Shown: one piece after another, positions 1 through 9,908 of the stretch
Layout: each line of letters starts with the position of its first letter
How positions within the stretch are numbered: position 1 is the first letter of the stretch
Assembly: GCF_900168015.1 (NCBI RefSeq)
Contig: NZ_FUYR01000004.1
Coordinates: 62,001 to 126,000 of the forward strand
DNA: 64,000 nt
Source of the DNA: Daejeonella lutea
GTDB lineage: Bacteria > Bacteroidota > Bacteroidia > Sphingobacteriales > Sphingobacteriaceae
Direction of reading: 5' to 3'
Position numbers and translations under genes: made by a program
Notes under the pieces: generated by a model
The model's input: only the letters and a program-made list of their open reading frames with translations
The model's database searches: none
Told to the model about the DNA's origin: nothing

Positions 1-485
1 CCGCCTACAATTGTGGCTGCCGACCGGGAAGTTCCAGGGATCATTGAAAGGCACTGGAATAATCCGATCTTAAAAGCTGTTGCATAGCTAATCTCACTGG
101 TGTTGTCAATCGTGCCATTCTTGAACCATTTGTCGACGAAGAGCAGTATTACCCCACCAATAAGTAGTGCAATAGCTACAGTAAGTGGACTTTCAAGGAG
201 TTCATCAATCTTGTCGCTCAGAAGCATTCCAAAAAATACGGCTGGCAGGAAGGCCACCAGTAATTTGAAGTAAAAGTCAAGTGTTTGAAAAAAACGTTTG
301 AAATACAATACGATAACTGATAAAATAGCTCCGAGCTGAATGGCAACAGTAAATAGCTTTACAAATTTATCAGATTGAATACCCATCAAAGATGAGCCCA
401 GAATCATGTGCCCGGTAGAAGAAACTGGAAGAAATTCAGTCAGGCCTTCAATGATTGCCAGAACAATAGCCTGAAATACCGTCAT
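1..485 (-). CDS. uppP: Undecaprenyl-diphosphatase UppP (BacA), partial: C-terminus beyond left edge
   Basis: This integral membrane enzyme dephosphorylates undecaprenyl diphosphate to recycle the lipid carrier for peptidoglycan and other envelope glycans. About 161 N-terminal residues are present. The first family motif [15 protein letters not shown] lies at residues 13-27, with the paired acidic residues at 13 and 17, and the second motif PGTSRS lies just before the window edge; both are hallmarks of the BacA/UppP family. Several hydrophobic helices lie between them. The start codon overlaps the stop codon of the upstream DUF3098 gene by one base (TAATG), so the two are probably translationally coupled, and ftsX precedes them in the same run. 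The C-terminal roughly 40% lies outside the window. Confidence 0.95.
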   Translation of the reverse strand, partial: MTVFQAIVLAIIEGLTEFLPVSSTGHMILGSSLMGIQSDKFVKLFTVAIQLGAILSVIVLYFKRFFQTLDFYFKLLVAFLPAVFFGMLLSDKIDELLESPLTVAIALLIGGVILLFVDKWFKNGTIDNTSEISYATAFKIGLFQCLSMIPGTSRSAATIVG

Positions 486-721
486 TAATTATTATTTGCC
501 GGTTTTTTAAGAATAGCCACAAATCCTATGGCAAACCCGATCAGCACGATGATAGGAGCAATGATAATTTTGCTTGTGCTATAAATATCCGTATCTCCAG
601 CCATGACTATAAATCCCAGAATGACTACAACGATGCTGACGATCATGAGCCTGTAATTAGCTTTTTGGAACACAAAAGGTTCCTGATTGGTTTCCTTAAC
701 CGGAGTGTTTTTCTGTGCCAT
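485..721 (-). CDS. DUF3098 family small membrane protein
   Basis: This 78-residue protein has a polar N-terminal tail of about 23 residues and two hydrophobic segments (about 24-41 and 52-70) separated by a short loop, ending in a lysine/asparagine-rich tail. It looks like the DUF3098 family, which in Bacteroidota lies between ftsX and uppP exactly as here. It overlaps ftsX and uppP by one base at each end, which points to one cotranscribed unit for cell division and envelope synthesis. No biochemical function is established that I know of. The family call comes from size, topology and context. Confidence 0.85.
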   Translation of the reverse strand: MAQKNTPVKETNQEPFVFQKANYRLMIVSIVVVILGFIVMAGDTDIYSTSKIIIAPIIVLIGFAIGFVAILKKPANNN

Positions 722-1605
722 TATCTATAAAGGTCATGTGATTTTAATCGAAGAAACTTGCTAACTGCGAAGTAGGTGCTCAAGCCGGAAATAAGGATTC
801 CAATACCGATGACCCCGAGGAAAACGATAAGGAATTCGAACCAGTTCCGCAAAATTACCATTTCCGGAACCTGTTGCTGTGCGAAATATAATGTGAGCAG
901 GAGCAATATGATAGCAATCAAGCCGGCAAGCAGTCCGTGGAAAATTCCATATGCTAAAAAGGGTTTCCTAATGAAACTCCTTGTCGCACCAACCAATTGC
1001 ATACTTTTTATCAGGAACCGCTGAGAGTAAATTGCAAGTCTTATAGTGTTGTTAATCAAAGCCACAGCAATGATCAGTAATATGCCCGCAAAGGCTAGAA
1101 TAACCAGTCCGATTCCCCTGATGTTCTGATTAACCATATCGATCAGTGATTTCTGGTATATAACTTCTTTCACTAAAGGGTTTTTGGTTAGTTGTTCAGA
1201 GAATGCCTTAATACTTTGGTTATTCGCATAGTCGGCTTTCATATACACGTCTATTGAAGACAGGAGGGGGTTATAACCCAAAAAATCTACGAAATCCTCA
1301 CCAAGGTCTTTTGTCAGATTTCTCGCGGCGAGTTCCTTGCTTACATATTGCGTTTTTAAAACGTAGTTATTGGCATCGAGCTGTTTTTGAAGAGCTGTAA
1401 TGTCCACTTCCTTTGCTCCTTCATTTACAATGATGTTCAATACTATATTTTCTTTCACGTAGTTGGAAAGGTTTTTCGCATGAACCAGAATAAGACCCAA
1501 CAAACCAGTCATAAGCAAAACCAGTGCAATGCTGATTACTGTGGATACATAAATGGTTTTGGTTTTTCTGGATGAGGTACTCGCTTCGAATTCTTCCATG
1601 AACAT
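721..1605 (-). CDS. ftsX: Cell division protein FtsX (permease-like)
   Basis: FtsX is the membrane partner of the ATPase FtsE; the complex sits at the division ring and controls cell-wall hydrolases. The 294-residue protein has the FtsX plan: a short cytoplasmic N-terminus, a first membrane helix at about 18-42, an extracytoplasmic domain at about 45-165, and three further helices at about 165-190, 215-240 and 255-280 that form the FtsX/MacB-type permease domain. Two in-frame ATGs are possible (1605 and 1599). It leads the ftsX-DUF3098-uppP run and is divergent from leuS. ftsE is not adjacent, which is common in this phylum. Confidence 0.92.
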   Translation of the reverse strand: MFMEEFEASTSSRKTKTIYVSTVISIALVLLMTGLLGLILVHAKNLSNYVKENIVLNIIVNEGAKEVDITALQKQLDANNYVLKTQYVSKELAARNLTKDLGEDFVDFLGYNPLLSSIDVYMKADYANNQSIKAFSEQLTKNPLVKEVIYQKSLIDMVNQNIRGIGLVILAFAGILLIIAVALINNTIRLAIYSQRFLIKSMQLVGATRSFIRKPFLAYGIFHGLLAGLIAIILLLLTLYFAQQQVPEMVILRNWFEFLIVFLGVIGIGILISGLSTYFAVSKFLRLKSHDLYR

Positions 1606-1617
1606 ATATTATATCCG

Positions 1618-1625
1618 CGAAAATA
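1618..1625 (-). promoter_or_regulatory. Possible -7 element for ftsX operon
   Basis: Read on the minus strand, TATTTTCG lies 13 bases before the first ftsX ATG and resembles the Bacteroidota -7 box TAnnTTTG. No clear -33 TTG is visible at the expected distance, so this is tentative. Confidence 0.3.
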
Positions 1626-1680
1626 AAGATTTCACTTTAGAATGAGCGCTTATATGAGTTAAAAATTGTTAAAGGGGGTG

Positions 1681-1808
1681 AGTTGTACGTTATACGTTGT
1701 ACGTGGTACGTTGCGAGACGGAAAGACGGACTCTTAACCAGGACGTTTTACTGGGCATTTGGTACGCAGGAGGAAACTTATAACGTATAACGTACAACGT
1801 AAAACGTT
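1681..1808. repeat. Inverted pair of 7-bp-period arrays, ftsX/leuS divergent gap
   Basis: The left arm (1681-1714) repeats words such as TTATACG, TTGTACG and TGGTACG at 7-bp spacing. The right arm (1772-1808) repeats ATAACGT, ACAACGT and AAAACGT and is largely the reverse complement of the left. The spacer is about 57 bases and unrelated. The right arm ends a few bases before the probable leuS -7 element. This is one member of the array family described in the findings. Confidence 0.85.
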
Positions 1809-1813
1809 TTTTG

Positions 1814-1821
1814 TAATTTCG
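1814..1821 (+). promoter_or_regulatory. Possible -7 element of leuS
   Basis: TAATTTCG lies 17 bases before the leuS ATG and resembles TAnnTTTG; the same word occurs before surE. The region where a -33 TTG is expected is occupied by the heptamer array, so the upstream element is unclear. Confidence 0.4.
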
Positions 1822-1838
1822 CACCTTAGTTTTACAAA

Positions 1839-4625
1839 ATGGATTATCAATTCAGAGACATAGAGAAGAGGTGGCAGGGATTTTGGGCAGAGAACCAGAC
1901 GTTTAAAGTAGATAATAATTCAACTAAACCCAAGTATTATGTTCTGGATATGTTTCCATATCCCTCCGGAGCAGGCCTGCATGTCGGACATCCGCTTGGT
2001 TATATAGCATCTGATATTTTTTCACGTTATAAAAGACTTAAGGGCTTTAATGTTTTGCATCCGATGGGATACGATTCATTTGGTCTTCCGGCAGAACAGT
2101 ATGCCATACAAACAGGGCAGCATCCGGCCATCACAACGGAAACCAATATCAACAGGTACCGTGAACAGTTGGATAACCTGGGTTTTTCATTCGACTGGAG
2201 CCGCGAGGTCAGAACGAGTGATCCTGGTTACTATAAATGGACGCAGTGGATATTCATGCTTTTGTTTAATTCCTGGTATAATCTGGATTCAGATAAAGCA
2301 GAGAGTATTGACGAGCTTATAAATAAATTTGAGAGTACGGGTAGCGAAGGTATCAAAGCAGTTTGTGATGATGATATAAGCGTTTTTACGGCTACTGAAT
2401 GGAAAAGCAAATCTGAAGAAGAAAAGCAATTAGAATTATTGAAATACCGCCTTACTTATCTTCGTGAAAGTACAGTGAACTGGTGCGCGGCACTTGGGAC
2501 AGTTTTAGCGAATGATGAAGTGAAAGACGGATTTTCTGAACGCGGGGGTTATCCTGTAGAACAGAAAAAAATGATGCAATGGAGCATGCGTATCACTGCC
2601 TATGCTGATCGGCTCCTCCAGGGCCTCGATACCATCGACTGGCCGGAACCGCTTAAGGAGATGCAGCGGAACTGGATAGGCAAGAGTGTTGGTGCATTGG
2701 TCAGCTTTAAGCTTGACGGCCACGAAGGTGCAATAGATGTATTCACTACCAGGGTCGACACTATTTTTGGCACTTCATTCCTTGTTCTTGCGCCTGAACA
2801 CGAACTTGTAGACCTATTGACTACGTCTGACAGAAAAGAGGAAATCGCTAATTACATCGATCAAACCAAGAAAAAAAGTGAGCTCGACCGGATGGCCGAT
2901 ACAAAAACTGTCTCGGGAGCATTTACCGGAAGTTACGCACTCCATCCCGTTAGCGGTGAAAAAATCCCTGTCTGGATTGCTGATTATGTGCTCGCTGGTT
3001 ATGGAACTGGGGCTGTTATGGCAGTACCTTCGGGAGATCAACGCGATTGGTTATTTGCAACTAAGTTCGGACTACCGATAGTGGCCATTTCCGATGCACA
3101 GATTGACCTTGACCAGCAGGCGGACCCGACCAAGGAAGGGAAATACATAAATTCGGGTCTTATCAACGGACTGAATTATAAAGAGGCAACCACAACTCTG
3201 ATCAAAAAACTTGAAGAGCTGGGTGCAGGTAAAGCAAAGGTAAATTACCGCTTGCGCGACGCCATATTCGGTCGCCAGCGTTACTGGGGAGAACCAGTTC
3301 CAGTGTATTTTAAAGCAGGGCTTCCTCATTTGATGGACGTTGCTGAATTACCCTTGGTGCTACCGGAGGTTGATAAATATCTTCCGACAGAAAGCGGCGA
3401 ACCACCGCTGGGCAGGGCGGAGAACTGGAAATATCATGGCGAGCTTGAGTATGAATTAAGCACCATGCCCGGCTGGGCTGGCTCAAGCTGGTACTGGTTC
3501 AGGTATATGGATGCAAAGAACGAAGGTGAGTTTGCTTCTAAAGACGCGATTGCTTATTGGAAGGATGTGGATCTTTATATTGGAGGATCTGAACACGCTA
3601 CCGGACACTTACTATATAGCCGTTTCTGGAACAAGTTCCTTAAAGATCTTGGATTTGTGATTGAGGAAGAGCCATTCAAAAAACTCATCAATCAGGGTAT
3701 GATTCAGGGCAGATCCAATTTTGTGTACCGACTTATCGATGGGGAAGGCAAAGGAACTAATACATTCGTTTCCGCCGGGTTGAGATCACAGTATAAAACC
3801 TCAGCAATGCATGTCGACGTCAACATCGTTGACAATGAGATACTCGATATCGCGAAATTCAAGTCGTTCCGCCCGGAGTTTGAAAACGCAGAATTCATTC
3901 TGGAGAATGGCAAATATATCTGTGGGGTAGAGATCGAAAAGATGTCAAAGTCTAAGTTCAACGTGGTTAACCCGGATGAACTTGCTGAACGATATGGAGC
4001 CGACACGCTGCGCATGTATGAAATGTTCCTTGGTCCATTGGAACAAAGTAAGCCCTGGAACACGAATGGTATTGAGGGGGTTTTCAAATTCCTGCGTAAA
4101 TTCTGGAAGCTTTTCCATGATGATGACTTCAATTTCAATGTTTCAGATGATGAGCCGTCAAAAGCTGAATTCAAAGCCTTGCATAAGATCATCCGCAAAG
4201 TTGAAGAGGATATCGAACGGTTTTCATTCAATACTTCAGTCTCAAGTTTTATGATCTGTGTGAACGAATTGACAGATCTGAAATGTAATAAGCGTAAGAT
4301 TCTTCAGGACCTTGTAATTGTGCTGCAACCTTACGCGCCACATATAACAGAAGAATTATGGACATTACTGGGGAATGAGGCGGGTTCTATTTCTAAAGCA
4401 AGCTATCCTGTATTCAACCCGGAATATTTGGTTGAAAATGAATTTTCTTACCCGGTTTCTATTAACGGTAAGACGAGATTGAATCTGAATATTCCCCTCA
4501 ACCTGGAGCAGGCAGACATAGAGCCGATTGTTCTTGAAAATGTGGATGTGAAAAAATACATGGAAGGGAAAACTGCGAAGAAAATAATATTCGTAAAAGG
4601 GAAAATTATCAATGTTGTAGTTTAA
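1839..4625 (+). CDS. leuS: Leucine--tRNA ligase
   Basis: Leucyl-tRNA synthetase charges tRNA-Leu with leucine in the cytoplasm. The 928-residue protein is full length for Bacteroidota. The class I HIGH motif appears as HVGH at residues 48-51 within a [16 protein letters not shown] context, and KMSKS lies at 701-705. Between them lie the CP1 editing domain, with the threonine-rich [12 protein letters not shown] stretch, and an extra segment of about 90 residues just before KMSKS, which I believe is usual in this phylum. The anticodon-binding and C-terminal tRNA-binding domains follow. It is divergent from ftsX, and the gap holds an inverted heptamer array ending close to the start. Confidence 0.97.
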   Translation: MDYQFRDIEKRWQGFWAENQTFKVDNNSTKPKYYVLDMFPYPSGAGLHVGHPLGYIASDIFSRYKRLKGFNVLHPMGYDSFGLPAEQYAIQTGQHPAITTETNINRYREQLDNLGFSFDWSREVRTSDPGYYKWTQWIFMLLFNSWYNLDSDKAESIDELINKFESTGSEGIKAVCDDDISVFTATEWKSKSEEEKQLELLKYRLTYLRESTVNWCAALGTVLANDEVKDGFSERGGYPVEQKKMMQWSMRITAYADRLLQGLDTIDWPEPLKEMQRNWIGKSVGALVSFKLDGHEGAIDVFTTRVDTIFGTSFLVLAPEHELVDLLTTSDRKEEIANYIDQTKKKSELDRMADTKTVSGAFTGSYALHPVSGEKIPVWIADYVLAGYGTGAVMAVPSGDQRDWLFATKFGLPIVAISDAQIDLDQQADPTKEGKYINSGLINGLNYKEATTTLIKKLEELGAGKAKVNYRLRDAIFGRQRYWGEPVPVYFKAGLPHLMDVAELPLVLPEVDKYLPTESGEPPLGRAENWKYHGELEYELSTMPGWAGSSWYWFRYMDAKNEGEFASKDAIAYWKDVDLYIGGSEHATGHLLYSRFWNKFLKDLGFVIEEEPFKKLINQGMIQGRSNFVYRLIDGEGKGTNTFVSAGLRSQYKTSAMHVDVNIVDNEILDIAKFKSFRPEFENAEFILENGKYICGVEIEKMSKSKFNVVNPDELAERYGADTLRMYEMFLGPLEQSKPWNTNGIEGVFKFLRKFWKLFHDDDFNFNVSDDEPSKAEFKALHKIIRKVEEDIERFSFNTSVSSFMICVNELTDLKCNKRKILQDLVIVLQPYAPHITEELWTLLGNEAGSISKASYPVFNPEYLVENEFSYPVSINGKTRLNLNIPLNLEQADIEPIVLENVDVKKYMEGKTAKKIIFVKGKIINVVV

Positions 4626-4792
4626 CTTCAATACTCCCGAGAATATTTCTTAAATGAACATTTTCTCCAAGTATGAACAGGCCTGGACGATAAATTTCTT
4701 TTATCCTTTTTTAAATCGCAAAGTGTAACAATCTCCATTTTCTGCAGACTAATAGCAAACCAATCACATGGAAAGGGCATCGGGATTTCACA

Positions 4793-4813
4793 GCTGATTT
4801 AATATGAATCAGC
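4793..4813 (+). promoter_or_regulatory. Short perfect inverted repeat upstream of the TonB receptor
   Basis: GCTGATT and AATCAGC form a perfect 7-bp inverted repeat around a 7-base loop, 53 bases before the receptor start. No T-tract follows, so it is more likely an operator or leader hairpin than a terminator of leuS. The rest of the 241-base gap shows nothing I can name. Confidence 0.35.
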
Positions 4814-4866
4814 AACGGAAAAACGACTTTCCAGAGCTCATAACAAAAACAACAAAATAAAATTAC

Positions 4867-7353
4867 ATGAAAAGAATACTACTATTACTAAGTTTTATAA
4901 TCTCTTTCGGAACGGTTTCAGCACAAGGTATAGGTGGAGCCGCACCAGCAGGTGTTACCGGAAGGATTACCGGAACTATCGTGGATTCGATAACGAAGAC
5001 ACCTATTGATTATGCTACTATCGCACTTGGACGCGCCGGTACCACCAGATCAACAAACGGTGCGCTTACTGACGAAAAGGGTGCGTTTAAAATCGAAAAC
5101 ATTGCTGCAGGATCTTATCGCGTAACAATAGCCTTTTTAGGATACCAGACCAAGATCATAGATTCAGTAAAAACTACTGCTGCGAAGCCAGACCTTAATC
5201 TGGGCCGAATTCTATTAGCACCTAATTCAAAAGCATTAGGTGAAGTTGTGGTGACCGGAACTACTCCAATTGTAGAGAACAAAATCGATAAGCTAGTTTA
5301 TAATGCTGAACAAGATGTTGCCATTGCTGGAGGAAATGCAACCGATGTATTGCGTAAAGTGCCCCTTCTTTCGGTTGACTTTGAAGGAAATGTGTCGCTT
5401 AGGGGAAGCCAGAATGTAAAGGTCCTGATCAACGGAAAGCCTTCAGGTTCCATGGCTAACAATATGGCAGATGCTCTGAAGGCTATTCCTGCAGATCAGA
5501 TCAAGAATGTGGAAGTGATCACTTCACCTTCAGCTAAATATGATGCGGAAGGAACTTCAGGTATTATAAATATCATCACCAAGAAAAATAATCTTGCGGG
5601 CGTAAGCGGCTCTGTTAACGCCGGGGTTGGTACAAGGCAGAACAGCGGTAATTTAAACCTGAACGCTAAAACTGGTCGTCTTGCAGTTACTGCGAACGGA
5701 GGTGGCTTTTATTCATGGCCGCAAACCAGTACTATTTCGTTTAAAAGAGCTTCAAATAACGGTACCCAGGTATTAAGTCAAACCGGTAAAAGTGAATCAG
5801 ACCGTTTGGCGGCAAATGGATCAATTGGTGCGGATTATGATTTCAATAGCTTCAATTCGATAAGTTCAAACTTGCGTTTGAATGGTTTCAATACAAAGGT
5901 TGACGGAAGTAATATAAATGAAAATACGTTTGGCGGAGCACCTGTGGTGTTTACGCGCTTGAGTGATAATTCAATCGAAATGAATGGTTTCGACTGGAGC
6001 AGTGATTACCTGCATAAATTCAAAAAGAAGGATCAGCAGATATCATTTGCCTATCAGTTGTCGCACAGTGTGCAGTTGAATGATTATACGACAGATTTCT
6101 CGAATACGGTGATTGATGAGTATGGCGATAACGACGCAGACAATACTGAGAATACAATCCAGGTAGATTACACACATCCGTTCAAAAAGGTAACATTGGA
6201 GACTGGTGTAAAAGGTATCTTACGAGATATAGTTAGCGATAACCGCACTCGTAATCTTAATTCAACAACAGGTGTCTTTACCCCAATAGCTGCTCGTACC
6301 TACATTTATGATTACAATCAGGATGTGTATTCAGCCTACGCGACACTGGGTTTTACCTTGGCCAAGAAATATGGAATCAGAGCCGGTGCCAGATATGAAG
6401 CCACCGAAATAGAAGGTGATGCAAGAAGTGCAGGAACAGGCGTTTCTCCTTTTAGCAGCAGCTATTACAATCTGGTGCCAAGTTTTGTAATTTCAAGAAC
6501 TTTTAAGGATTATTCATCTATTAAGTTAAGTTATAACCAGCGTTTGCAAAGGCCAAGCTTATTTTATCTGAATCCTTTCCTGAACAGTGCTGATATATTT
6601 AACCAGTCGCAAGGAAATCCGTCACTAAAACCTGAGCTTTCTCATAACATTGAATTCAACTATTCAATGTTTGTTAAGACTACAGTGGTCAATGCATCCG
6701 TGTTCTATCGCAGAACGAATGATATTATAGAGAGCTTTATTCTTCCAACCAGTGTCGTTGACCCAACTACGGGGAACACCGTTTCCGGATCGAAAACAAC
6801 CTACCGTAACGTAGGTAACAATAACTCCGTAGGTTTCAACTTTTTTGGTCAGATCAATCCGGTAAAACCACTCACACTTCGGGGTAATTTTAACGTATTT
6901 ACATACGATATCAATACCAATAGTTCAGTAGTTGTTGCAAATACCAATTCGGGCGTACAAATGCTTTACAATGGTTTCTTAATGGGGACTTATGCTTTCC
7001 CTAAAGGCTTAACCTTTGAAACTTTCCTGATCACTAACTCTCCGCGCCGTACGGCTCAGGGTCGTAATCCCTCATTCAATATGTGGAACCTTGGGTTAAA
7101 GAAGGAGATTATGGCGAAAAAGGGAAGTATAGGCCTTACCGTTATTGATCCATTCAATGAGAACAAGAATTTCCGTCAAAATATTACTGGCAGTGATTTC
7201 ACTCAGACTAGCAATTTCTCGCTTCCATTCAGATCCTTTGGTATGAGCTTCAGCTATCGTTTTGGAAAGATGACCATGCAGGCTCCAAGGAAAAAACGCG
7301 GTGTTACTAATGATGACTTGAAACAGGAGCAACAACCCACAGGAAATCAATAA
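4867..7353 (+). CDS. TonB-dependent receptor, outer membrane beta-barrel family
   Basis: This is an 828-residue outer membrane protein expected to import a substrate using TonB energy. The signal peptide covers about residues 1-20 (hydrophobic stretch ending SAQ). A CarboxypepD_reg-like beta-sandwich follows (about 33-115), then a plug domain around 125-235 that includes VLINGKPSG and the plug-end pattern GIINIITKK, then a beta-barrel with many alternating aromatic strands. The C-terminus has a basic tail, PRKKRG, rather than a terminal aromatic. It resembles the outer membrane beta-barrel (PF14905-type) receptors of Bacteroidota rather than SusC. It stands alone, with no SusD or sigma partner, and ends in a strong terminator. 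The substrate is unknown. Confidence 0.88.
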   Translation: MKRILLLLSFIISFGTVSAQGIGGAAPAGVTGRITGTIVDSITKTPIDYATIALGRAGTTRSTNGALTDEKGAFKIENIAAGSYRVTIAFLGYQTKIIDSVKTTAAKPDLNLGRILLAPNSKALGEVVVTGTTPIVENKIDKLVYNAEQDVAIAGGNATDVLRKVPLLSVDFEGNVSLRGSQNVKVLINGKPSGSMANNMADALKAIPADQIKNVEVITSPSAKYDAEGTSGIINIITKKNNLAGVSGSVNAGVGTRQNSGNLNLNAKTGRLAVTANGGGFYSWPQTSTISFKRASNNGTQVLSQTGKSESDRLAANGSIGADYDFNSFNSISSNLRLNGFNTKVDGSNINENTFGGAPVVFTRLSDNSIEMNGFDWSSDYLHKFKKKDQQISFAYQLSHSVQLNDYTTDFSNTVIDEYGDNDADNTENTIQVDYTHPFKKVTLETGVKGILRDIVSDNRTRNLNSTTGVFTPIAARTYIYDYNQDVYSAYATLGFTLAKKYGIRAGARYEATEIEGDARSAGTGVSPFSSSYYNLVPSFVISRTFKDYSSIKLSYNQRLQRPSLFYLNPFLNSADIFNQSQGNPSLKPELSHNIEFNYSMFVKTTVVNASVFYRRTNDIIESFILPTSVVDPTTGNTVSGSKTTYRNVGNNNSVGFNFFGQINPVKPLTLRGNFNVFTYDINTNSSVVVANTNSGVQMLYNGFLMGTYAFPKGLTFETFLITNSPRRTAQGRNPSFNMWNLGLKKEIMAKKGSIGLTVIDPFNENKNFRQNITGSDFTQTSNFSLPFRSFGMSFSYRFGKMTMQAPRKKRGVTNDDLKQEQQPTGNQ

Positions 7354-7374
7354 GTAGATTAATCTTCATATTAA

Positions 7375-7406
7375 ACACCGGCACTGTATAGTGTCCGGTG
7401 TTTTTT
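7375..7406 (+). terminator. Rho-independent terminator after the TonB receptor
   Basis: ACACCGG pairs with CCGGTGT, with an inner CACT/AGTG stem, and six Ts follow at once. It closes the receptor transcript. Confidence 0.88.
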
Positions 7407-7422
7407 GTTTCTGCCCGACCGG

Positions 7423-7449
7423 TTGTAATACACCCATTTTGTACATTTG
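7423..7449 (+). promoter_or_regulatory. Bacteroidota-type promoter for the BtuF-like gene
   Basis: TACATTTG (7442-7449) matches TAnnTTTG exactly, with a TTG at 7423-7425, spacing 16, slightly short. It lies after the terminator and 14 bases before the ATG at 7464. This argues against the longer reading frame that opens at 7398. Confidence 0.6.
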
Positions 7450-7463
7450 CTCAAATTCAGTTT

Positions 7464-8381
7464 ATGAAAATTATATCACTCTTGCCAGCAGCCACAGAAA
7501 TCGTATGTGCCCTTGGTCTTCAAGATCAGTTGGTCGGACGCTCGCACGAATGTGATTTCCCCGAAAGCGTGAAAGAACTCCCTATCTGTTCATCTGCAAA
7601 ATTTACATCAGGGTCTGATAGCCTCGAAATTGACCGACAGGTCAAAGAAATACTTACCGACGCCTTGTCTATTTATACCATCGACAAGGAGTTGATCCGG
7701 ACACTAAATCCGGATGTTATCATTACACAGGCCCAATGCGAGGTTTGTGCGGTTAGCATAAAAGATGTTGAATCTGCACTTGAAGGCTTGTTGGATAAGG
7801 AATGCAGAATAGTTTCTTTGGAGCCTAAGGGCCTGGCAGATGTTTACACTGATATTAGTCTTATCGCTGATATTCTTGGAGTTCGGAGCGAGGCTGATCA
7901 TCTACTAGAAAGATCGAATGAGCGACTGGATATAATCCGGCACAAGCTAAAATTTATTACAGAAAAGCCAAAAGTTGCCTGCATTGAATGGCTTGCTCCT
8001 TTGATGGTGGCAGGCAATTGGACTCCCGAGCTCGTTGATATTGCCGGGGGTAACGCAATATTGGCCTTAAATGGCCACCATTCTCCCTTTGTTGATTTTC
8101 AGGAGATCGTTCAGGAAGATCCGGATATTATAGTTGTTATGCCCTGCGGATTTTCTATACAGAGAACACTGCAAGAGATTAATCTATTGTTGCAGCTCCC
8201 CGGGTGGGAAGAACTTAAAGCTGTTAAGAATAACCGGATATATATCGCAGATGGCAACCAATATTTTAATCGCTCAGGTCCCAGGTTAACAGACAGTATT
8301 GAAATTCTAGCTGAGATAATTAACCCAAAACAGTTTGTTTTCGGTTATGAAGGCACTGGCTGGGTTAAATTTGGGATATAA
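7464..8381 (+). CDS. BtuF/helical-backbone metal-receptor type substrate-binding protein (cobalamin-binding-like)
   Basis: This 305-residue protein belongs to the periplasmic-binding-protein fold with a helical backbone used for cobalamin, haem or siderophores. It opens with MKIISLLPAATEIVCALG, the usual start of BtuF-like proteins lacking a signal peptide, followed by VGRSHECD, by PDVIITQAQCEVCAV near residue 90, and by a second lobe with VACIEWLAPLMVAGNW and PDIIVVMPCGF. The start at 7464 is chosen because the in-frame extension to 7398 runs through a terminator and a promoter. With no visible export signal, it may act in the cytoplasm or on a nearby process rather than with an ABC importer; no importer genes are adjacent. 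The ligand is inferred only. Confidence 0.8.
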   Translation: MKIISLLPAATEIVCALGLQDQLVGRSHECDFPESVKELPICSSAKFTSGSDSLEIDRQVKEILTDALSIYTIDKELIRTLNPDVIITQAQCEVCAVSIKDVESALEGLLDKECRIVSLEPKGLADVYTDISLIADILGVRSEADHLLERSNERLDIIRHKLKFITEKPKVACIEWLAPLMVAGNWTPELVDIAGGNAILALNGHHSPFVDFQEIVQEDPDIIVVMPCGFSIQRTLQEINLLLQLPGWEELKAVKNNRIYIADGNQYFNRSGPRLTDSIEILAEIINPKQFVFGYEGTGWVKFGI

Positions 8382-8399
8382 GTGATTGTAAGACCTCAG

Positions 8400-8921
8400 C
8401 TAAAAGGAGATAAACTGATCAATTTGCTGATTTGTGAACCTGATGGTATCCTCTTTAAACAAATTTCCATGGTCATCCAATTCTTTATGAATAGCAGGAA
8501 TGTGGATCCGCAGCGGGAGGACATGCATATTGATATAGTGGCAAATACCCGTAAAATGATCAACACCGCGAATGTTGCCATACTTACCTGAGGATAATCC
8601 TACAAGGGCAGCCTTCTTACCATAAAAGCTTTCCGGGAATTTGCAGGCATCAATGAATGTTTTAAGAATGCCGGGGAAGCCACCGTTGTATTCAGGAAAT
8701 ATAAACAGAAATTTGCTGGTGAATGTCACTTTATCCTGGATTGGCTGGAAGGCTTCGCTCCGCTGTCCGTACAGATCTGTGCCGATTAAATGATGCGGCA
8801 AATCGGTAAGCGAAAGCAGGTCTGCTTCGTATCCTTTCGACAAAATTTGTCTCTGATAATATGCAGCCAGCTTCAGCGTATAACTTCCTTCCCGGTTTGT
8901 GCCTGAGACAATAGTGATCAT
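8400..8921 (-). CDS. NADPH-dependent FMN reductase family protein
   Basis: This is a 173-residue flavodoxin-like protein. The N-terminal MITIVSGTNREGSYT is the typical phosphate-binding loop of NAD(P)H-dependent FMN reductases (GTNREGSxT), and the mid-region FIFPEYNGGFPGILKTFID matches the family's PEYNGxxPGxLK motif. Such enzymes reduce FMN, quinones or azo compounds with NAD(P)H. I chose the ATG at 8921 because the family starts right at the first beta-strand; an upstream ATG at 8942 would add seven residues. It is convergent with the BtuF-like gene and has no obvious partner. Confidence 0.88.
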   Translation of the reverse strand: MITIVSGTNREGSYTLKLAAYYQRQILSKGYEADLLSLTDLPHHLIGTDLYGQRSEAFQPIQDKVTFTSKFLFIFPEYNGGFPGILKTFIDACKFPESFYGKKAALVGLSSGKYGNIRGVDHFTGICHYINMHVLPLRIHIPAIHKELDDHGNLFKEDTIRFTNQQIDQFISF

Positions 8922-9097
8922 TTTTGTTGATAAGATGTGCAAAACGAAAATCGCCCCGCCGGTTAAATAGTTTTAAGTTTGTTATCTTTAGTCCTTGGTA
9001 AAATGCCATCCAGACATATCAAAAGTATTGTTTTTTACTGCGATACCGCTATAAAGAGATATACTTAATATCAGTTATTTGTAAATATTTTCTAGAA

Positions 9098-9901
9098 ATG
9101 GGTAAAATCATCGCGTTAGCCAACCAGAAAGGTGGCGTTGGGAAAACAACCTCGTCGATAAATCTGGCAGCCAGTTTAGCTGTGCTTGAATATCGTACAT
9201 TATTGGTTGATGCTGATCCGCAGGCTAACTCAACTTCAGGCATCGGTTATGATCCGCGCACAATAAAAGCCAGCATTTACGAATGTATAATAAATGAGAT
9301 AGACCCGGCAGACGCTATCCAAAGCACCGATACGCCGAATCTTGATTTGTTGCCTGCTCACATTGACCTGGTTGGAGCCGAAATTGAGATGATCAATTTG
9401 GCTGATCGGGAATTTAAAATGAAGGCGGTACTGGAAAAAATCCGTGATAACTACGACTTTATTATCATCGATTGCTCCCCGTCCTTAGGATTGATCACTA
9501 TTAATGCCTTAACTGCATCGGATTCAGTAATAATCCCTGTTCAATGCGAGTATTTCGCTTTAGAAGGCCTGGGTAAACTGTTAAATACCATCAAGATCGT
9601 TCAAAACCGTTTAAATACTGAACTTCAGATCGAAGGCATATTATTGACGATGTATGATGTTCGTCTCCGCCTATCTAACCAAGTAGTGGAAGAGGTGAAG
9701 ACACATTTTCAGGATCTTGTATTTGATACGATCATCCAGAGAAATACCCGATTAAGCGAAGCCCCTAGTTATGGTATCTCCGTAATTATGCACGATGCAA
9801 ATTGTAAAGGAGCAATCAATTATCTTAACCTGGCCCGCGAAATCATCCGTAAGAACGGACTCGTGTCGAATGAAGAAGCCGAAAAGCAAGCATTAGTTTA
9901 G
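9098..9901 (+). CDS. parA: Chromosome-partitioning ATPase ParA (Soj)
   Basis: ParA is the nucleoid-binding ATPase that moves ParB-parS complexes during chromosome segregation. The 267-residue protein has the deviant Walker A box KGGVGKTT at residues 11-18, the A' motif DADPQANST near 40 and the Walker B strand FIIIDCSPSLG near 122. There is no N-terminal DNA-binding extension, so it is the short chromosomal Soj type. parB starts seven bases downstream, and DUF5683, dapB and lepB follow, an order I recognise from Bacteroidota chromosomes. I saw no parS-like palindrome in the window. Confidence 0.96.
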   Translation: MGKIIALANQKGGVGKTTSSINLAASLAVLEYRTLLVDADPQANSTSGIGYDPRTIKASIYECIINEIDPADAIQSTDTPNLDLLPAHIDLVGAEIEMINLADREFKMKAVLEKIRDNYDFIIIDCSPSLGLITINALTASDSVIIPVQCEYFALEGLGKLLNTIKIVQNRLNTELQIEGILLTMYDVRLRLSNQVVEEVKTHFQDLVFDTIIQRNTRLSEAPSYGISVIMHDANCKGAINYLNLAREIIRKNGLVSNEEAEKQALV

Positions 9902-9908
9902 TTATTTT

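Noticed and set aside
8382-8591. Forward 69-codon frame after the BtuF-like gene
   Set aside because: It is antisense to the FMN reductase gene, whose family motifs are clear; no motif of its own.
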